Shown here: piece by piece, positions 23,632 to 32,143 of the stretch
Position numbering within the stretch: the stretch's first letter is position 1
Layout of the letters: every line of letters begins with the position of its first letter
Assembly (NCBI GenBank): GCA_020027345.1
Contig: JAHRAH010000185.1
Coordinates: forward strand, 1-43,965
From: Gammaproteobacteria bacterium
GTDB lineage: Bacteria; Pseudomonadota; Gammaproteobacteria; Tethybacterales; Persebacteraceae
Direction: 5' to 3'
Length of the DNA: 43,965 bases
Notes under the pieces: model-generated
What the model was told of the DNA's origin: nothing
Databases searched by the model: none
Seen by the model: the letters and a program-made list of their open reading frames with translations, nothing else
Made by a program: the position numbers and the translations under genes

Positions 23632-24741
23632 TCAGCTCACCTGCCGCCGCAACACCGCGGGGACTTTGCTTTCGTCGCCGCCGAACTTTTCCAGCGCCTT
23701 CGCTTTTTGCGCGTGCTTGCGCCCCGATGTAAACCCCCCGTCGGTAACATTGCTTTGGATGACGGTCACCGAGGGTTCCGAGCAATCCTGCGGGCGTATT
23801 CCCGTCACGATAATCGTAACGCGGACTTCGTCGCCCATCCCGTCGTCAAAAACCACGCCGCAAAACTGCGCCGACTGGTTTTGCGGAATATGCTCGCGAA
23901 TGATTTCCTGCATCCGGTTTATTTCCGAAAGTTTCATGTCGCACGAGCAGGTGACATTCGTCAACACCCCGCTCGCGTGCGTAAGGTCAACATCTTCCAT
24001 CAGCGGGCAGCAAAGCGCCTCTTCGGTCGCGCGCCTTGCGCGTTCGCCGCCGGCGCAGCGCGCGGAACCGATGACCGCTTTTCCTTTCGCCGACATCACC
24101 GCGCGCACATCGTTAAAATCCAAATTGATTTGCCCGCGCTTGGTTATCACTTCGGAAATGCCGCAAACGGCGTTGAACAAAACATCGTTCGCCGCCGCCA
24201 GCGCTTCTTTCAGCGTTACTTCGTCGCCGAGAACGCCGCCCAGTTTTTCGTTCGGCGCGATGATAAGCGAATCCACATGCTGTTCCAGTTCGGCGATGCC
24301 GGCGTCGGCTTGTTCGTCGCGGTTTTCGTGCGCGAACGGGCGAGTAACCACGGCGACGGTGAGCGCCCCCGCGTCGCGGCATGCGCGCGCGACGACGGGC
24401 GACGCCCCGGTGCCGGTGCCTTTCCCCATTCCGGCCGCGACAAAAACAATGTCGCAACCTTTTACGATTTCCCCCAGCCGCCCGATGTCGGCTTGCGCCG
24501 CTTCCGCAGCGACGCGCGGGTCGGCCCCGGCGCCCAAACCGCTCGTCAGCGACTGCCCGATATGCACGCGCTCCACGCCTTCGTGAATGCCGTCCAGCGC
24601 CTGCGAATCGGTGTTGACCGCCGCGTAACTCACGCCGGCGACCCTCCGCTCCTGCAGATAGTGAACGACATTGCCGCCGCAGCCGCCGACCCCGACGACC
24701 TTGATGACCGCCTTTTCGTTTTCGCTGTCAATGAATTGCAT
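23632..24741 (-). CDS. ftsZ: Cell division protein FtsZ with altered tubulin signature
   Basis: FtsZ is the GTP-dependent tubulin homologue that forms the division ring. The protein has 369 residues (usual 350-400). It has the G-box VVGVGGCGGNVVHYL, NTDSQAL, FVAAGMGKGTGTGASPVVA, INLDFNDVRAVMS and the C-terminal KVPAVLRRQ peptide that binds FtsA and ZipA. Residue 107 in the tubulin signature GGGTGTG is lysine (codon AAA at 24423-24421), which is very unusual. The open frame continues upstream through ftsA, but ATG 24741 with AAAGGA upstream gives the proper start. It lies 29 bp after ftsA. Confidence 0.97.
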   Translation of the reverse strand: MQFIDSENEKAVIKVVGVGGCGGNVVHYLQERRVAGVSYAAVNTDSQALDGIHEGVERVHIGQSLTSGLGAGADPRVAAEAAQADIGRLGEIVKGCDIVFVAAGMGKGTGTGASPVVARACRDAGALTVAVVTRPFAHENRDEQADAGIAELEQHVDSLIIAPNEKLGGVLGDEVTLKEALAAANDVLFNAVCGISEVITKRGQINLDFNDVRAVMSAKGKAVIGSARCAGGERARRATEEALCCPLMEDVDLTHASGVLTNVTCSCDMKLSEINRMQEIIREHIPQNQSAQFCGVVFDDGMGDEVRVTIIVTGIRPQDCSEPSVTVIQSNVTDGGFTSGRKHAQKAKALEKFGGDESKVPAVLRRQVS

Positions 24742-24770
24742 CGCTTGTTTTCCTTTCTTTGTTTGCGCGC

Positions 24771-26012
24771 TCAGGCGCCTTTTTCCTCGCCGCCGTCCTC
24801 GCCGAAGAGGCGGCGGAAAAACTCCGAAAACCGTTCGCCCGGGCTCATTCCCCGGCGCGCAGTTATGTCGTCGCGCCGCGCGGACGCGGCCATTTGCAAA
24901 AGCCCCATCCCCACGGCAAAACGCGGCTTCGCCACCAATTCGTGACGCTCCCCGCGATAGCGCGGCAAACCGGCGCGCACCGGCGCCGACAATTGTTTTT
25001 CCGCAGCTTCCAAAAAGCCCGGCATCAGCGCGGTGTCGCCGACAAAAACAACGCCGGCCGAAAGTTGCCGGCCGCGGCGGCTTAATGTCTCCCCTATTTT
25101 GCCGATGATTTCCTCCGCGCGGCAGCATATCGTGTCGCGCACCACCGCGCGCCCGACTTCGTTTTCGCCGCTGCCGCTCGCGTCTTCCAGCGCGATAAAC
25201 TCCCCGCCCTGCTCCGCCAGCCCGATGGAGCATTTTGCTTTTTCCGCCGATTCCAAAGACGCATGATGCATGTGCGCGATGTCGTTGCGAATGTCGTTGC
25301 CGGCAATTCCGAAAGCCGCAGTTTCGCAAACCGCGCCGTCGGCAAAAATGGCGAGGTCGGTCGTCCCCGCGCCGATGTCGGCGAGGCAGACGCCCAATTC
25401 TTTTTCGTCGTCGGTCAAAACCGCCTCCGCCGCCGCGAGCGGCGAAAAAACAAAATCCCCTTCTATTTTTCCGCCCGCCTGCAAAACGCATTTTTCCATG
25501 TTCGCCAGCGCGTTGCCGGAGGCCGTTATCAAATGCATGCTGCCGGAAAGCATCCGCCCGCTCATTCCCAGCGGCTGCCGCAGCCCGCCGTGGCCGTCTA
25601 TTTCGTAATGCCGTTCCAGCATCGCCAAAACCTTTTCGTTCGGGTCGGGCAAATTCGCCCCGGCGATTTTTCGCACATGGCTTATCTCCGTCGCCGTAAC
25701 GACGCCGTCGTTAATCACAGTCGTCCCGCTCGCTTCGCGCCCGCGAATGTGTTCGCCGCTCAACGATGCAAGCATCGCGCCGATTTTGCATTCCGACATT
25801 ATCTCCGCCTCTTTCAGCGCGTGTTCCAGCGCCTGCGCCGATTTGTCCAAGTCGGTAATCTTGCCCTCATGCACCCCCGAAGATTCGGCCTCGCCGACGC
25901 CGCGCAGAGTCAGTGTTGCGTCCGGCAACATTTCCGCCGCCAAAACCTTGACGCGCGCGCTGCCGATGTCCGCCGCCGCAAGCAGCCCGCCGTTTTTCTT
26001 TGCCGCGCTCAT
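24771..26012 (-). CDS. ftsA: Cell division protein FtsA
   Basis: FtsA is the actin-like ATPase that anchors FtsZ to the inner membrane. The protein has 413 residues (usual about 420). It shows the ATPase pattern LLAAADIGSARVKVLAAE (phosphate 1), VCLADIGAGTTDLAIF (phosphate 2) and GVVFVGDTALMPGF (adenosine), with the SHS2-like 1C domain between. The C-terminal SPGERFSEFFRRLFGED is the expected amphipathic membrane-targeting helix. ATG 26012 overlaps the ftsQ stop as ATGA. Confidence 0.96.
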   Translation of the reverse strand: MSAAKKNGGLLAAADIGSARVKVLAAEMLPDATLTLRGVGEAESSGVHEGKITDLDKSAQALEHALKEAEIMSECKIGAMLASLSGEHIRGREASGTTVINDGVVTATEISHVRKIAGANLPDPNEKVLAMLERHYEIDGHGGLRQPLGMSGRMLSGSMHLITASGNALANMEKCVLQAGGKIEGDFVFSPLAAAEAVLTDDEKELGVCLADIGAGTTDLAIFADGAVCETAAFGIAGNDIRNDIAHMHHASLESAEKAKCSIGLAEQGGEFIALEDASGSGENEVGRAVVRDTICCRAEEIIGKIGETLSRRGRQLSAGVVFVGDTALMPGFLEAAEKQLSAPVRAGLPRYRGERHELVAKPRFAVGMGLLQMAASARRDDITARRGMSPGERFSEFFRRLFGEDGGEEKGA

Positions 26013-26743
26013 TTGTGTTTCTCCTTTTTTGTTTCTTTCTCTTCGCCGCCGGCGACGACCGAAAAACCCCGCGGATAACGCAAGTCCACCGAGCGCACCG
26101 CCGCAAACCGTTCGGCCAGCGCCGCCCGGTGCCGCGCAAAACGCCGCAACCGCGCGCGCGGCGAATCGCTCCCCAAATACAAAACTGCGCCGTCGCGCAA
26201 AAACAACTTCCATTCACCGTCGCCGTCCAACTGCACTTGCCCGATTTCCCCGCCGGGCAAAACGCCGCCGGCAAAACCGTAAAACTCCGTTATCTCCGCC
26301 GCGCTCCCCTCCCCGCCTTTAAATATCGGCAGCCATCCCTGCGCGCCGCCTTCGTAACGGCGGCCGGCGACATCCACCAGTCCCCCGTCCGCCCATTGCG
26401 CAAGCGGCTCGTGCATAATTAAAAGCGCCGTCAGTGTGTGCGGCAAACGCCGCCGCAACCGCGCCTCGGCGACGCCCGGAATCCGCGAAAGCCGCGCGCG
26501 CAAACGCGCAATATCCACCCCCAGCAAATTTTTCCCTGCGTGTTCGCCCGCGATTTTTCGCGCCCGCGCAAGCGCCGAGGAATCCGCGCACGGCGCCGAA
26601 AGCAAACGCGCGTCGCGCCACTTCGCGCAGGAAACGCGAACCGAAAGCAACTGCGGCCATTCGCCCGCGGCGCCCGTCAACGCCGCGCCCGCAAGCAAAA
26701 ACGCCGCACCCGCGGCCGCAAAATAAACCGCCGCTTTTTTCAT
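26009..26743 (-). CDS. ftsQ: Cell division protein FtsQ
   Basis: FtsQ is a bitopic inner-membrane protein that recruits FtsB and FtsL. The protein has 244 residues. One membrane segment lies at about residues 5-25. The POTRA region follows (GKNLLGVDIARLRARLSRIPGVAEARLRRRLPHTLTALLIMHEPLAQWADGGLVD, in short segments) and then the FtsQ beta domain. The C-terminus is a charged tail rich in Lys and Glu. It is coupled to ddl upstream and ftsA downstream by ATGA overlaps. Confidence 0.92.
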   Translation of the reverse strand: MKKAAVYFAAAGAAFLLAGAALTGAAGEWPQLLSVRVSCAKWRDARLLSAPCADSSALARARKIAGEHAGKNLLGVDIARLRARLSRIPGVAEARLRRRLPHTLTALLIMHEPLAQWADGGLVDVAGRRYEGGAQGWLPIFKGGEGSAAEITEFYGFAGGVLPGGEIGQVQLDGDGEWKLFLRDGAVLYLGSDSPRARLRRFARHRAALAERFAAVRSVDLRYPRGFSVVAGGEEKETKKEKHK

Positions 26744-27660
26744 CGCGCGCTCTCCAAAATTGTTTTTACCAATTCGTCAAAACCCATCCCCGCCGCCTTC
26801 GCCGCGCGCGGAACCAAACTGTGCGAGGTCATCCCCGGCACAGTGTTAATCTCCAAAAACTGCGGCTCGCCGTTTTCGTCCAGCATAAAATCCGCGCGCG
26901 CCCAGCCGCCGCAGTCCAAAGCGCGAAAGCAGCGCAACGCGAGTTCGCCGAATCGCTTTTCCAAATCCGCCGGCAGTCCGCAGGGGCAGTCAAAACGGGT
27001 TTCGTCGGAAATGTATTTTGCGCGGTAATCGTAATATCCCCCCGCCGGCGGAGATATTTTTATAATCGGCAAAACGCGCCCGTTCAAAATCGCCGCCGTG
27101 TATTCTTCGCCGCCGGCAAGCCGCTCAATCAGCGCCGGAGCGCCTTCCGATGCGGCCGCCAAAACCGCGCCCGGCAATTCTTCCGCGCAATCCGCGCGCG
27201 CCGAATTGGTGCTGGAACCGCCGCGCGAAGGTTTTATAAAAAGCGGATAGCCGAGTTCCGCCGCCGCCCGCGCGCCTTCTTCGGCGTCGCGCGCAATCCT
27301 CCAATCCGGAGTCGGAATGCCGCAAAAGCGAAAAATGATTTTGGAACGGTGCTTGTCCATCGCCAAAGCCGAAGCCAAAACGCCGCTGCCGGTGCAGGCG
27401 ATCCCCGCCGTCCGCAGCGCGCCCTGCACTTCTCCGTTCTCCCCGGCGCCGCCGTGCAAAATATTAAACGCGCGCGATGCGCCCCGCCGTTGTATTTCCG
27501 AAAGCGGCTCGCGCGCCGGATCCAACGCAAAAAACGAAACGCCCAAACGCCGCAGCGACGCCGCGATTTGTTCGCCGCTCATCAGCGAAACTTCGCGCTC
27601 CGGAGAGTCCCCCCCCAAAAGCAAAACCGTTTTTTCGCCGGAGGGACGGTTGCCGTTCAT
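26740..27660 (-). CDS. ddl: D-alanine--D-alanine ligase
   Basis: Ddl makes D-Ala-D-Ala for the peptidoglycan stem. The protein has 306 residues (usual for DdlB). It has the ATP-grasp pattern VLLLGGDSPEREVSLMSG, FNILHGGAGENGEVQGALR, YPLFIKPSRGGSSTNSARA, YYDYRAKYI and the metal-binding end FLEINTVPGMTSHSLVP. It lies between murB and ftsQ, as in many gamma- and betaproteobacteria, with ATGA overlaps on both sides. The N-terminal NGNRPSGEK carries a GGGACGGTTGCC-like word on the opposite strand. Confidence 0.96.
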   Translation of the reverse strand: MNGNRPSGEKTVLLLGGDSPEREVSLMSGEQIAASLRRLGVSFFALDPAREPLSEIQRRGASRAFNILHGGAGENGEVQGALRTAGIACTGSGVLASALAMDKHRSKIIFRFCGIPTPDWRIARDAEEGARAAAELGYPLFIKPSRGGSSTNSARADCAEELPGAVLAAASEGAPALIERLAGGEEYTAAILNGRVLPIIKISPPAGGYYDYRAKYISDETRFDCPCGLPADLEKRFGELALRCFRALDCGGWARADFMLDENGEPQFLEINTVPGMTSHSLVPRAAKAAGMGFDELVKTILESAR

Positions 27661-28589
27661 TGCGCCCTCCCCACAACGCGAACTTCCGGCGAAAGCAAAA
27701 CGCCGGTTTTTTCCCGCACCGCATGTTGTATTTTTTCCATCAGCGATTCAATGTCGCGCGCCGTCGCGTCGCCGCAATTGAGAATAAAATTCGCGTGCTT
27801 GCGCGAAACTTCCGCGCCCCCGACGCGCATTCCGGCGAGGCCGCATTCCGCTATCATCTTTCCCGCGAAGCCGCCCGGCGGATTGCGAAAAACCGAACCC
27901 GCGCTCGCTTTTCCGAGCGGCTGCGATTCGCCGCGCATCCGCAGCATTTCCTTCATCCGCGCGCGCGCGCCGCCGCCGTTACCGTTATCGCCGCCATCGT
28001 CGACGCAAAAGTGAAAAAGCGCCCCGGCAAAAAAAACATCCCCCCCGCTTTTTGCGCGAACGCTGCGGTAACCGGTTTCAAAATCGTCGCGCGGCATATC
28101 GTAAAAACCGTCGTTTGTCAGCGCGCGCACTTTCACAACCGCATCCCATGTTTCGCCGCCGTAGCATCCCGCGTTCATCGCCAGCGCGCCGCCGACGGTG
28201 CCGGGAACACCGGCAAAAAACTCCGCACCGGCAAGCCCCTTGTCCGCGCAAAAACGCGCAAGTTTCGGGCAGCCGACCCCCGCTTCGGCAAAAACTTCCG
28301 CATCGCCTTCAAGCGAAAGCGCGCAAAGCCCCGGCGCGGTGCGCACCACAATGCCGTCAATGCCGCCGTCGCGCACAAGCAAATTGCTGCCGTGCCCGAC
28401 AAAAACAACATCGGCGATATTCCTTCCCGCCATAAACGCGCGCAAATCGTCCATGTCCGCGGGCGAAAACAAAAGCCGCGCCGCGCCGCCGACGCCCCAT
28501 GTGCTCAGCCGCGACATCGGAAAACCCTCGCGCAAAAGTCCGCGCGTTTTTGTTTCGCCGACGGTTTTCGTTTTCGTTTTTGTTTTCAT
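27657..28589 (-). CDS. murB: UDP-N-acetylenolpyruvoylglucosamine reductase
   Basis: MurB is an FAD enzyme that reduces the enolpyruvyl group to give UDP-MurNAc. The protein has 310 residues. It has LSTWGVGGAARLLF, FVGHGSNLLV, FFAGVPGTVGGALAMNAGCYGGE, FETGYRSVRA, the catalytic Ser in ASAGSVFRNPPG and HANFILN, and lacks the extra type I domain. Two low-complexity additions are seen: MKTKTKTKTVGETKTRG at the N-terminus and VDDGGDNGNGGGARA near residue 195. The start overlaps the murC stop (ATGA). ATG 28517, a later Met, is less likely. Confidence 0.95.
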   Translation of the reverse strand: MKTKTKTKTVGETKTRGLLREGFPMSRLSTWGVGGAARLLFSPADMDDLRAFMAGRNIADVVFVGHGSNLLVRDGGIDGIVVRTAPGLCALSLEGDAEVFAEAGVGCPKLARFCADKGLAGAEFFAGVPGTVGGALAMNAGCYGGETWDAVVKVRALTNDGFYDMPRDDFETGYRSVRAKSGGDVFFAGALFHFCVDDGGDNGNGGGARARMKEMLRMRGESQPLGKASAGSVFRNPPGGFAGKMIAECGLAGMRVGGAEVSRKHANFILNCGDATARDIESLMEKIQHAVREKTGVLLSPEVRVVGRAQ

Positions 28590-29956
28590 TTTTCCAAAAG
28601 CATCCCGGGCAGCGCGCCAATGTCACCCGCCCCCATCGTTACAATCAAATCGCCCTCGCGCGTCGCTTTGTAAATTTCCTTTTTCGCGTCCGCAATCCCG
28701 CGCGCGCGCCGCAATCCGCCGACGGTTATTGCGCCCGCCAAGTCGCCGCCGTCCGCACCTTCCGCCGGGCTTTCTCCCGCCGGATACACATCCAGCAATA
28801 TCAATTCGTCCGCCGCCGAAACCGAACGCGCAAGCGAATGCAGTAAATCTTTCGTGCGCGTGTAACGGTGCGGCTGAAAAACAAGCAGCAGCCGCCGCCG
28901 CGGATGCGCCGCGCGCAATGCGGAAAGCGAAGCGTCTATTTCCGTCGGATGATGCGCGTAATCGTCGGCGAGCAGCGCGCTTTTTTTGTTTATGCAAATC
29001 TCCCCGAAATGCTGCAGCCGCCGCCCGACTCCGCCAAACTCTTCCAAGCCGCGTTGCATTGCCGCAAAATCCGCGCCGACTTCGCAGCCGACGGCGCAAG
29101 CCGCGAGCGCGTTGCGGACATTATGCACGCCCGCCGCATTCAGATTAACTTCGCCGCCTTCGCCGTCCGGCAAACGCAAAAAGAAAGGAGTGCGCAATCC
29201 CTGCGCGCGCGGATTTTCGCCGCGAATGTCCGCGCCTTCCGAAAGCCCGTATGTCAGCAAGCGCAGCGAAGGCATGTTTTTCGCCGCGGCGAGCGCGCGC
29301 GAATCGTCGGCGCAAATAATCGCCGCGCCGTAAAAAGGCAAATTCGCCAAAAAGCCGCAAAACGCTTTTTCCAATTCGCCCATCTCGCCGCCGAACGCGC
29401 GCAAATGATCGTCGTCAATGTTTGTAACCACAGCAAGCGCCGGCTGCAAATGCAAAAAAGAAGCGTCCGATTCATCCGCTTCCACCACAATAAATTCCCC
29501 GTCGCCCAGCCGCCCGTGCATTCCCGAAGAAAGCAAGCCGCCGATGACGCAAGTCGGATCGCGCCCCGCCGCCAAAAGAACCGATGCAATCATGCTCGCC
29601 GTAGTCGTTTTCCCGTGACTGCCCGCGACGGCAATGCCGGGGCGAAAACGCAGCAACTCCCCCAGCATTTGCGCGCGCGGAATAACCGGAACCCCGCGCG
29701 CAAGCGCCGCCGCCCGTTCGGGATTTTCCGCGCCGACTGCGGAAGAATACACGACGCAATCCGCGCCTTCCGTCAGCCGCGCGTCGTGCCCGACGGTAAC
29801 GGCAATCCCCGCCGAACGCAAACGCGCGAGCGCCGGGCGTTCGGCGATGTCCGAACCGCTTACGATGTAGCCGAGATTATGCATCACTTCGGCGAGGCCG
29901 CTCATTCCGCTGCCGCCGGCGCCGATAAAATGCATTCGCCGAATTTTATGCCGCAC
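28586..29956 (-). CDS. murC: UDP-N-acetylmuramate--L-alanine ligase
   Basis: MurC adds the first amino acid, L-Ala, to UDP-MurNAc. From GTG 29956 the product has 456 residues and starts MRHKIRRMHFIGAGGSGMSG, like betaproteobacterial MurC (MKHRIxxIHFVG). An AAAGGGG lies a few bases upstream, which supports the GTG over ATG 29935. It has AVAGSHGKTTTASM (P-loop), EADESDASFL, DDDHLRAFGG and ADDYAHHPTEI. It overlaps the murG end by 11 bases and is coupled to murB. Confidence 0.95.
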   Translation of the reverse strand: MRHKIRRMHFIGAGGSGMSGLAEVMHNLGYIVSGSDIAERPALARLRSAGIAVTVGHDARLTEGADCVVYSSAVGAENPERAAALARGVPVIPRAQMLGELLRFRPGIAVAGSHGKTTTASMIASVLLAAGRDPTCVIGGLLSSGMHGRLGDGEFIVVEADESDASFLHLQPALAVVTNIDDDHLRAFGGEMGELEKAFCGFLANLPFYGAAIICADDSRALAAAKNMPSLRLLTYGLSEGADIRGENPRAQGLRTPFFLRLPDGEGGEVNLNAAGVHNVRNALAACAVGCEVGADFAAMQRGLEEFGGVGRRLQHFGEICINKKSALLADDYAHHPTEIDASLSALRAAHPRRRLLLVFQPHRYTRTKDLLHSLARSVSAADELILLDVYPAGESPAEGADGGDLAGAITVGGLRRARGIADAKKEIYKATREGDLIVTMGAGDIGALPGMLLEK

Positions 29957-31043
29957 GCCGCAGCCCCTTTTCCGCTTCTTCCATGCATGCGGCGGCGACG
30001 GTTTTTGCCGCGTCCGGTTTTGCCAGTTCGCGCGCCGACTGCGCCATTTGCAAAAGCCGCGCGCGGTTTGCGTTTTGCAAAAAAACCGCGAGGCGTTCTT
30101 CCGCTTTTTCCTGCGCGCAAACTTCCGCCGCGCCGCGTTCGGAAAAAAAGAATGCGTTGCCGTTCTGATGACCGCCGGCGGCATATGGATACGGAATCAA
30201 AAAACACGCGACGCCAACAACCGCCGCTTCCGCCAATGTTGACGCTCCGGCGCGGCAGACAAGCAAATCCGCCGCAGCCATCGCCGCGCCGATGTCGTCA
30301 ATGAATTCTTTCACGGTGACGGTAACAGTGCCGTCGTTACCGTTACCATTGCCGCCGGTAATGTTGCGGTAACCGTCCTCGGCCTTTTCTTTTTTCCCCG
30401 CGCCGCATTGATGCAAAACTTCCGCTTGTATTTTTGCGCGCGCAATCGCCGCGGGGACAATTGCATTAAGCGCCGCCGCGCCTTGGCTGCCGCCGAGAAC
30501 CAAAATACTAAGCGCGCCTTTCCTTTTCGCATAACGCTCCGCGGGCGGCGGAATGTTTTCGCATTCGGCGCGCACCGGATTGCCCGCCCACTCCCCGCCC
30601 TTAAGCGCGCCGGGAAATCCCGTAAGAACCCGCGCGGCAAAAGGCGCAAGCAAACGGTTCGCGCGACCGGCGGATGCGTTTTGTTCGTGAACCAAAAGCG
30701 GAACGCGCATCAATCGCGCCGCCAAACCGCCGGGAACCGCGGCATATCCGCCAAAACCCAAAACCGCCTGCGGGCGCAACTTCCAAAAAAGCGCGAACGC
30801 GCGAAAAACCGCCCCCGGCAAACGCCGCAAACCCCAAAGCCCGCGCGGCGCGCAAAACGGCGCGACAAAAACCGCGACCCCTTGCGGGCGCCGTTCTTCA
30901 ACAAAAGCGCGGTCGCTTTCGCTCGCGCCCAGCCACGAAACCCGCGCCGCGAGATTGCAAAGTTCCCGCGCCGCCGCCAACCCCGGAAATATGTGCCCGC
31001 CCGTCCCCCCGGCGGCGACGACAATATGCGGCGCGCTTTTCAT
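29946..31043 (-). CDS. murG: UDP-GlcNAc:lipid I N-acetylglucosaminyltransferase
   Basis: MurG is a GT28 enzyme on the inner face of the inner membrane that turns lipid I into lipid II. The protein has 365 residues. It has IVVAAGGTGGHIFPGLA at the N-terminus, LGFGGYAAVPGGLAARLM, LVHEQNASAGRANR, ILVLGGSQGAAALN and the donor site LLVCRAGASTLAEAAVVGVACFLIPYPYAAGGHQNGNA. An insertion NITGGNGNGNDGTVTV (coded near 30318-30372) lies before EFIDDIGA, where most MurG proteins have a short loop. It is coupled to ftsW by ATGA. Confidence 0.96.
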   Translation of the reverse strand: MKSAPHIVVAAGGTGGHIFPGLAAARELCNLAARVSWLGASESDRAFVEERRPQGVAVFVAPFCAPRGLWGLRRLPGAVFRAFALFWKLRPQAVLGFGGYAAVPGGLAARLMRVPLLVHEQNASAGRANRLLAPFAARVLTGFPGALKGGEWAGNPVRAECENIPPPAERYAKRKGALSILVLGGSQGAAALNAIVPAAIARAKIQAEVLHQCGAGKKEKAEDGYRNITGGNGNGNDGTVTVTVKEFIDDIGAAMAAADLLVCRAGASTLAEAAVVGVACFLIPYPYAAGGHQNGNAFFFSERGAAEVCAQEKAEERLAVFLQNANRARLLQMAQSARELAKPDAAKTVAAACMEEAEKGLRRAA

Positions 31044-32143
31044 TGCCGGTTTTCCGCGTGCGCGCGCGTTTCGTAATCCGCCCGCATCAAAACGCTTATC
31101 ATCAGCGCAGTCGCAGCCAAACTGCTGCCGCCGTAGCTCACCATCGGCAAAGTCAATCCCTTCACCGGCAAAAGCGCCAAACTGCCGGATATGTTTACGA
31201 CAACCTGCATCACCGTCAGCGCCGCAAAACCGAAAGCATAAAACGCGCCGAACATTTCCCCGCGCTCCGCCGCCCGCCGGCCGATGGCCGCCGCGCGAAT
31301 CACCACAAACAAAAGCAAAGCCGCGACAATTACAAAACCCAAAACGCCGCGCTCTTCGGCGATGACGGCGATAATAAAATCGTTGTGCGCTTCCGGCAAA
31401 TTGCGCCCGACAAGCAAATTGCCGCCGCCCTCGCCGGTGAATCCGCCGCGCGCGTAAGACATCAGCGAAAGCGAAACATTGTAATCGCTGCCGTAACGGT
31501 CGTCAAACGGATTCCAGAAACTCGTAAGGCGAATCCAAATGTAGGGCTTCGCCCAGACCATCGCGGCGAATGCGGCGGCGAAAACCCCCGCCCCCGCCGT
31601 CAGCCAGCGCATTTTTAATCCGGCGAGAAAAAGCAAAGCAAGCGCCGTAACCGCAATCAGAAAAAACGAGCCCGCGTCCGGCTGCAGCAAAAGCAGTATC
31701 AGCGGAAAAACCAGCCACAAAAAAACCGGCTTCGCAAGATCCAAACCGAAACGGGTGTAGGCGGCGAGCGCGCAAATGTTCGCGCCGATAAGCAGCGCCG
31801 CGAATTTAAAAAACTCCACCGGCTGCAGCGAAAGCCCGCCAAAAACCAGCCAGCGCTGCGCGCCCTTGCGCTCCGCCCCGATAAAAAATGTCAGCACCAG
31901 CAAAGCCAGAACCAAAGCCGTAATCCGCGGGGCAAAGCGGCGCCAGGTGTTCAGCGAAACGCCACTCGTCGCCGCAAAAAGCGCGAACGCGAAAACGCCG
32001 AAGAGCGCCTGCTTTTGCGCCCAGGGCTGCCCTTTCGCCAGCCCCAGCGAATGCATCGTCAAAAGCCCGATGCAAAAAAGCGCAACGCAGCACCCCAAAA
32101 AAACGGCGTCGCGCCGTTCAAAAAAAACATCAAGCCGCCGCAT
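31040..32143 (-). CDS. ftsW: Lipid II polymerase FtsW
   Basis: FtsW is the SEDS-family septal glycosyltransferase that works with FtsI. The 367-residue protein has about ten membrane segments. FtsW-type motifs are GLSLQPVEFFKFAALL, LLLLQPDAGSF (catalytic Asp), FWNPFDDRYGSDYNVSLSLMSYARGGFTG, LPEAHNDFIIAVIAEERG and GLTLPMVSYGGSS. ATG 32143 is preceded by GGAGGG and lies 14 bases inside murD. It is shorter at the N-terminus than Escherichia coli FtsW, which is normal for many species. Confidence 0.96.
   Translation of the reverse strand: MRRLDVFFERRDAVFLGCCVALFCIGLLTMHSLGLAKGQPWAQKQALFGVFAFALFAATSGVSLNTWRRFAPRITALVLALLVLTFFIGAERKGAQRWLVFGGLSLQPVEFFKFAALLIGANICALAAYTRFGLDLAKPVFLWLVFPLILLLLQPDAGSFFLIAVTALALLFLAGLKMRWLTAGAGVFAAAFAAMVWAKPYIWIRLTSFWNPFDDRYGSDYNVSLSLMSYARGGFTGEGGGNLLVGRNLPEAHNDFIIAVIAEERGVLGFVIVAALLLFVVIRAAAIGRRAAERGEMFGAFYAFGFAALTVMQVVVNISGSLALLPVKGLTLPMVSYGGSSLAATALMISVLMRADYETRAHAENRQ

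Noticed and set aside
23632-25491. A 619-residue FtsZ fusion reaching back through ftsA
   Set aside because: The upstream part is the out-of-frame complement of the well-supported ftsA coding region. FtsZ begins normally at ATG 24741.
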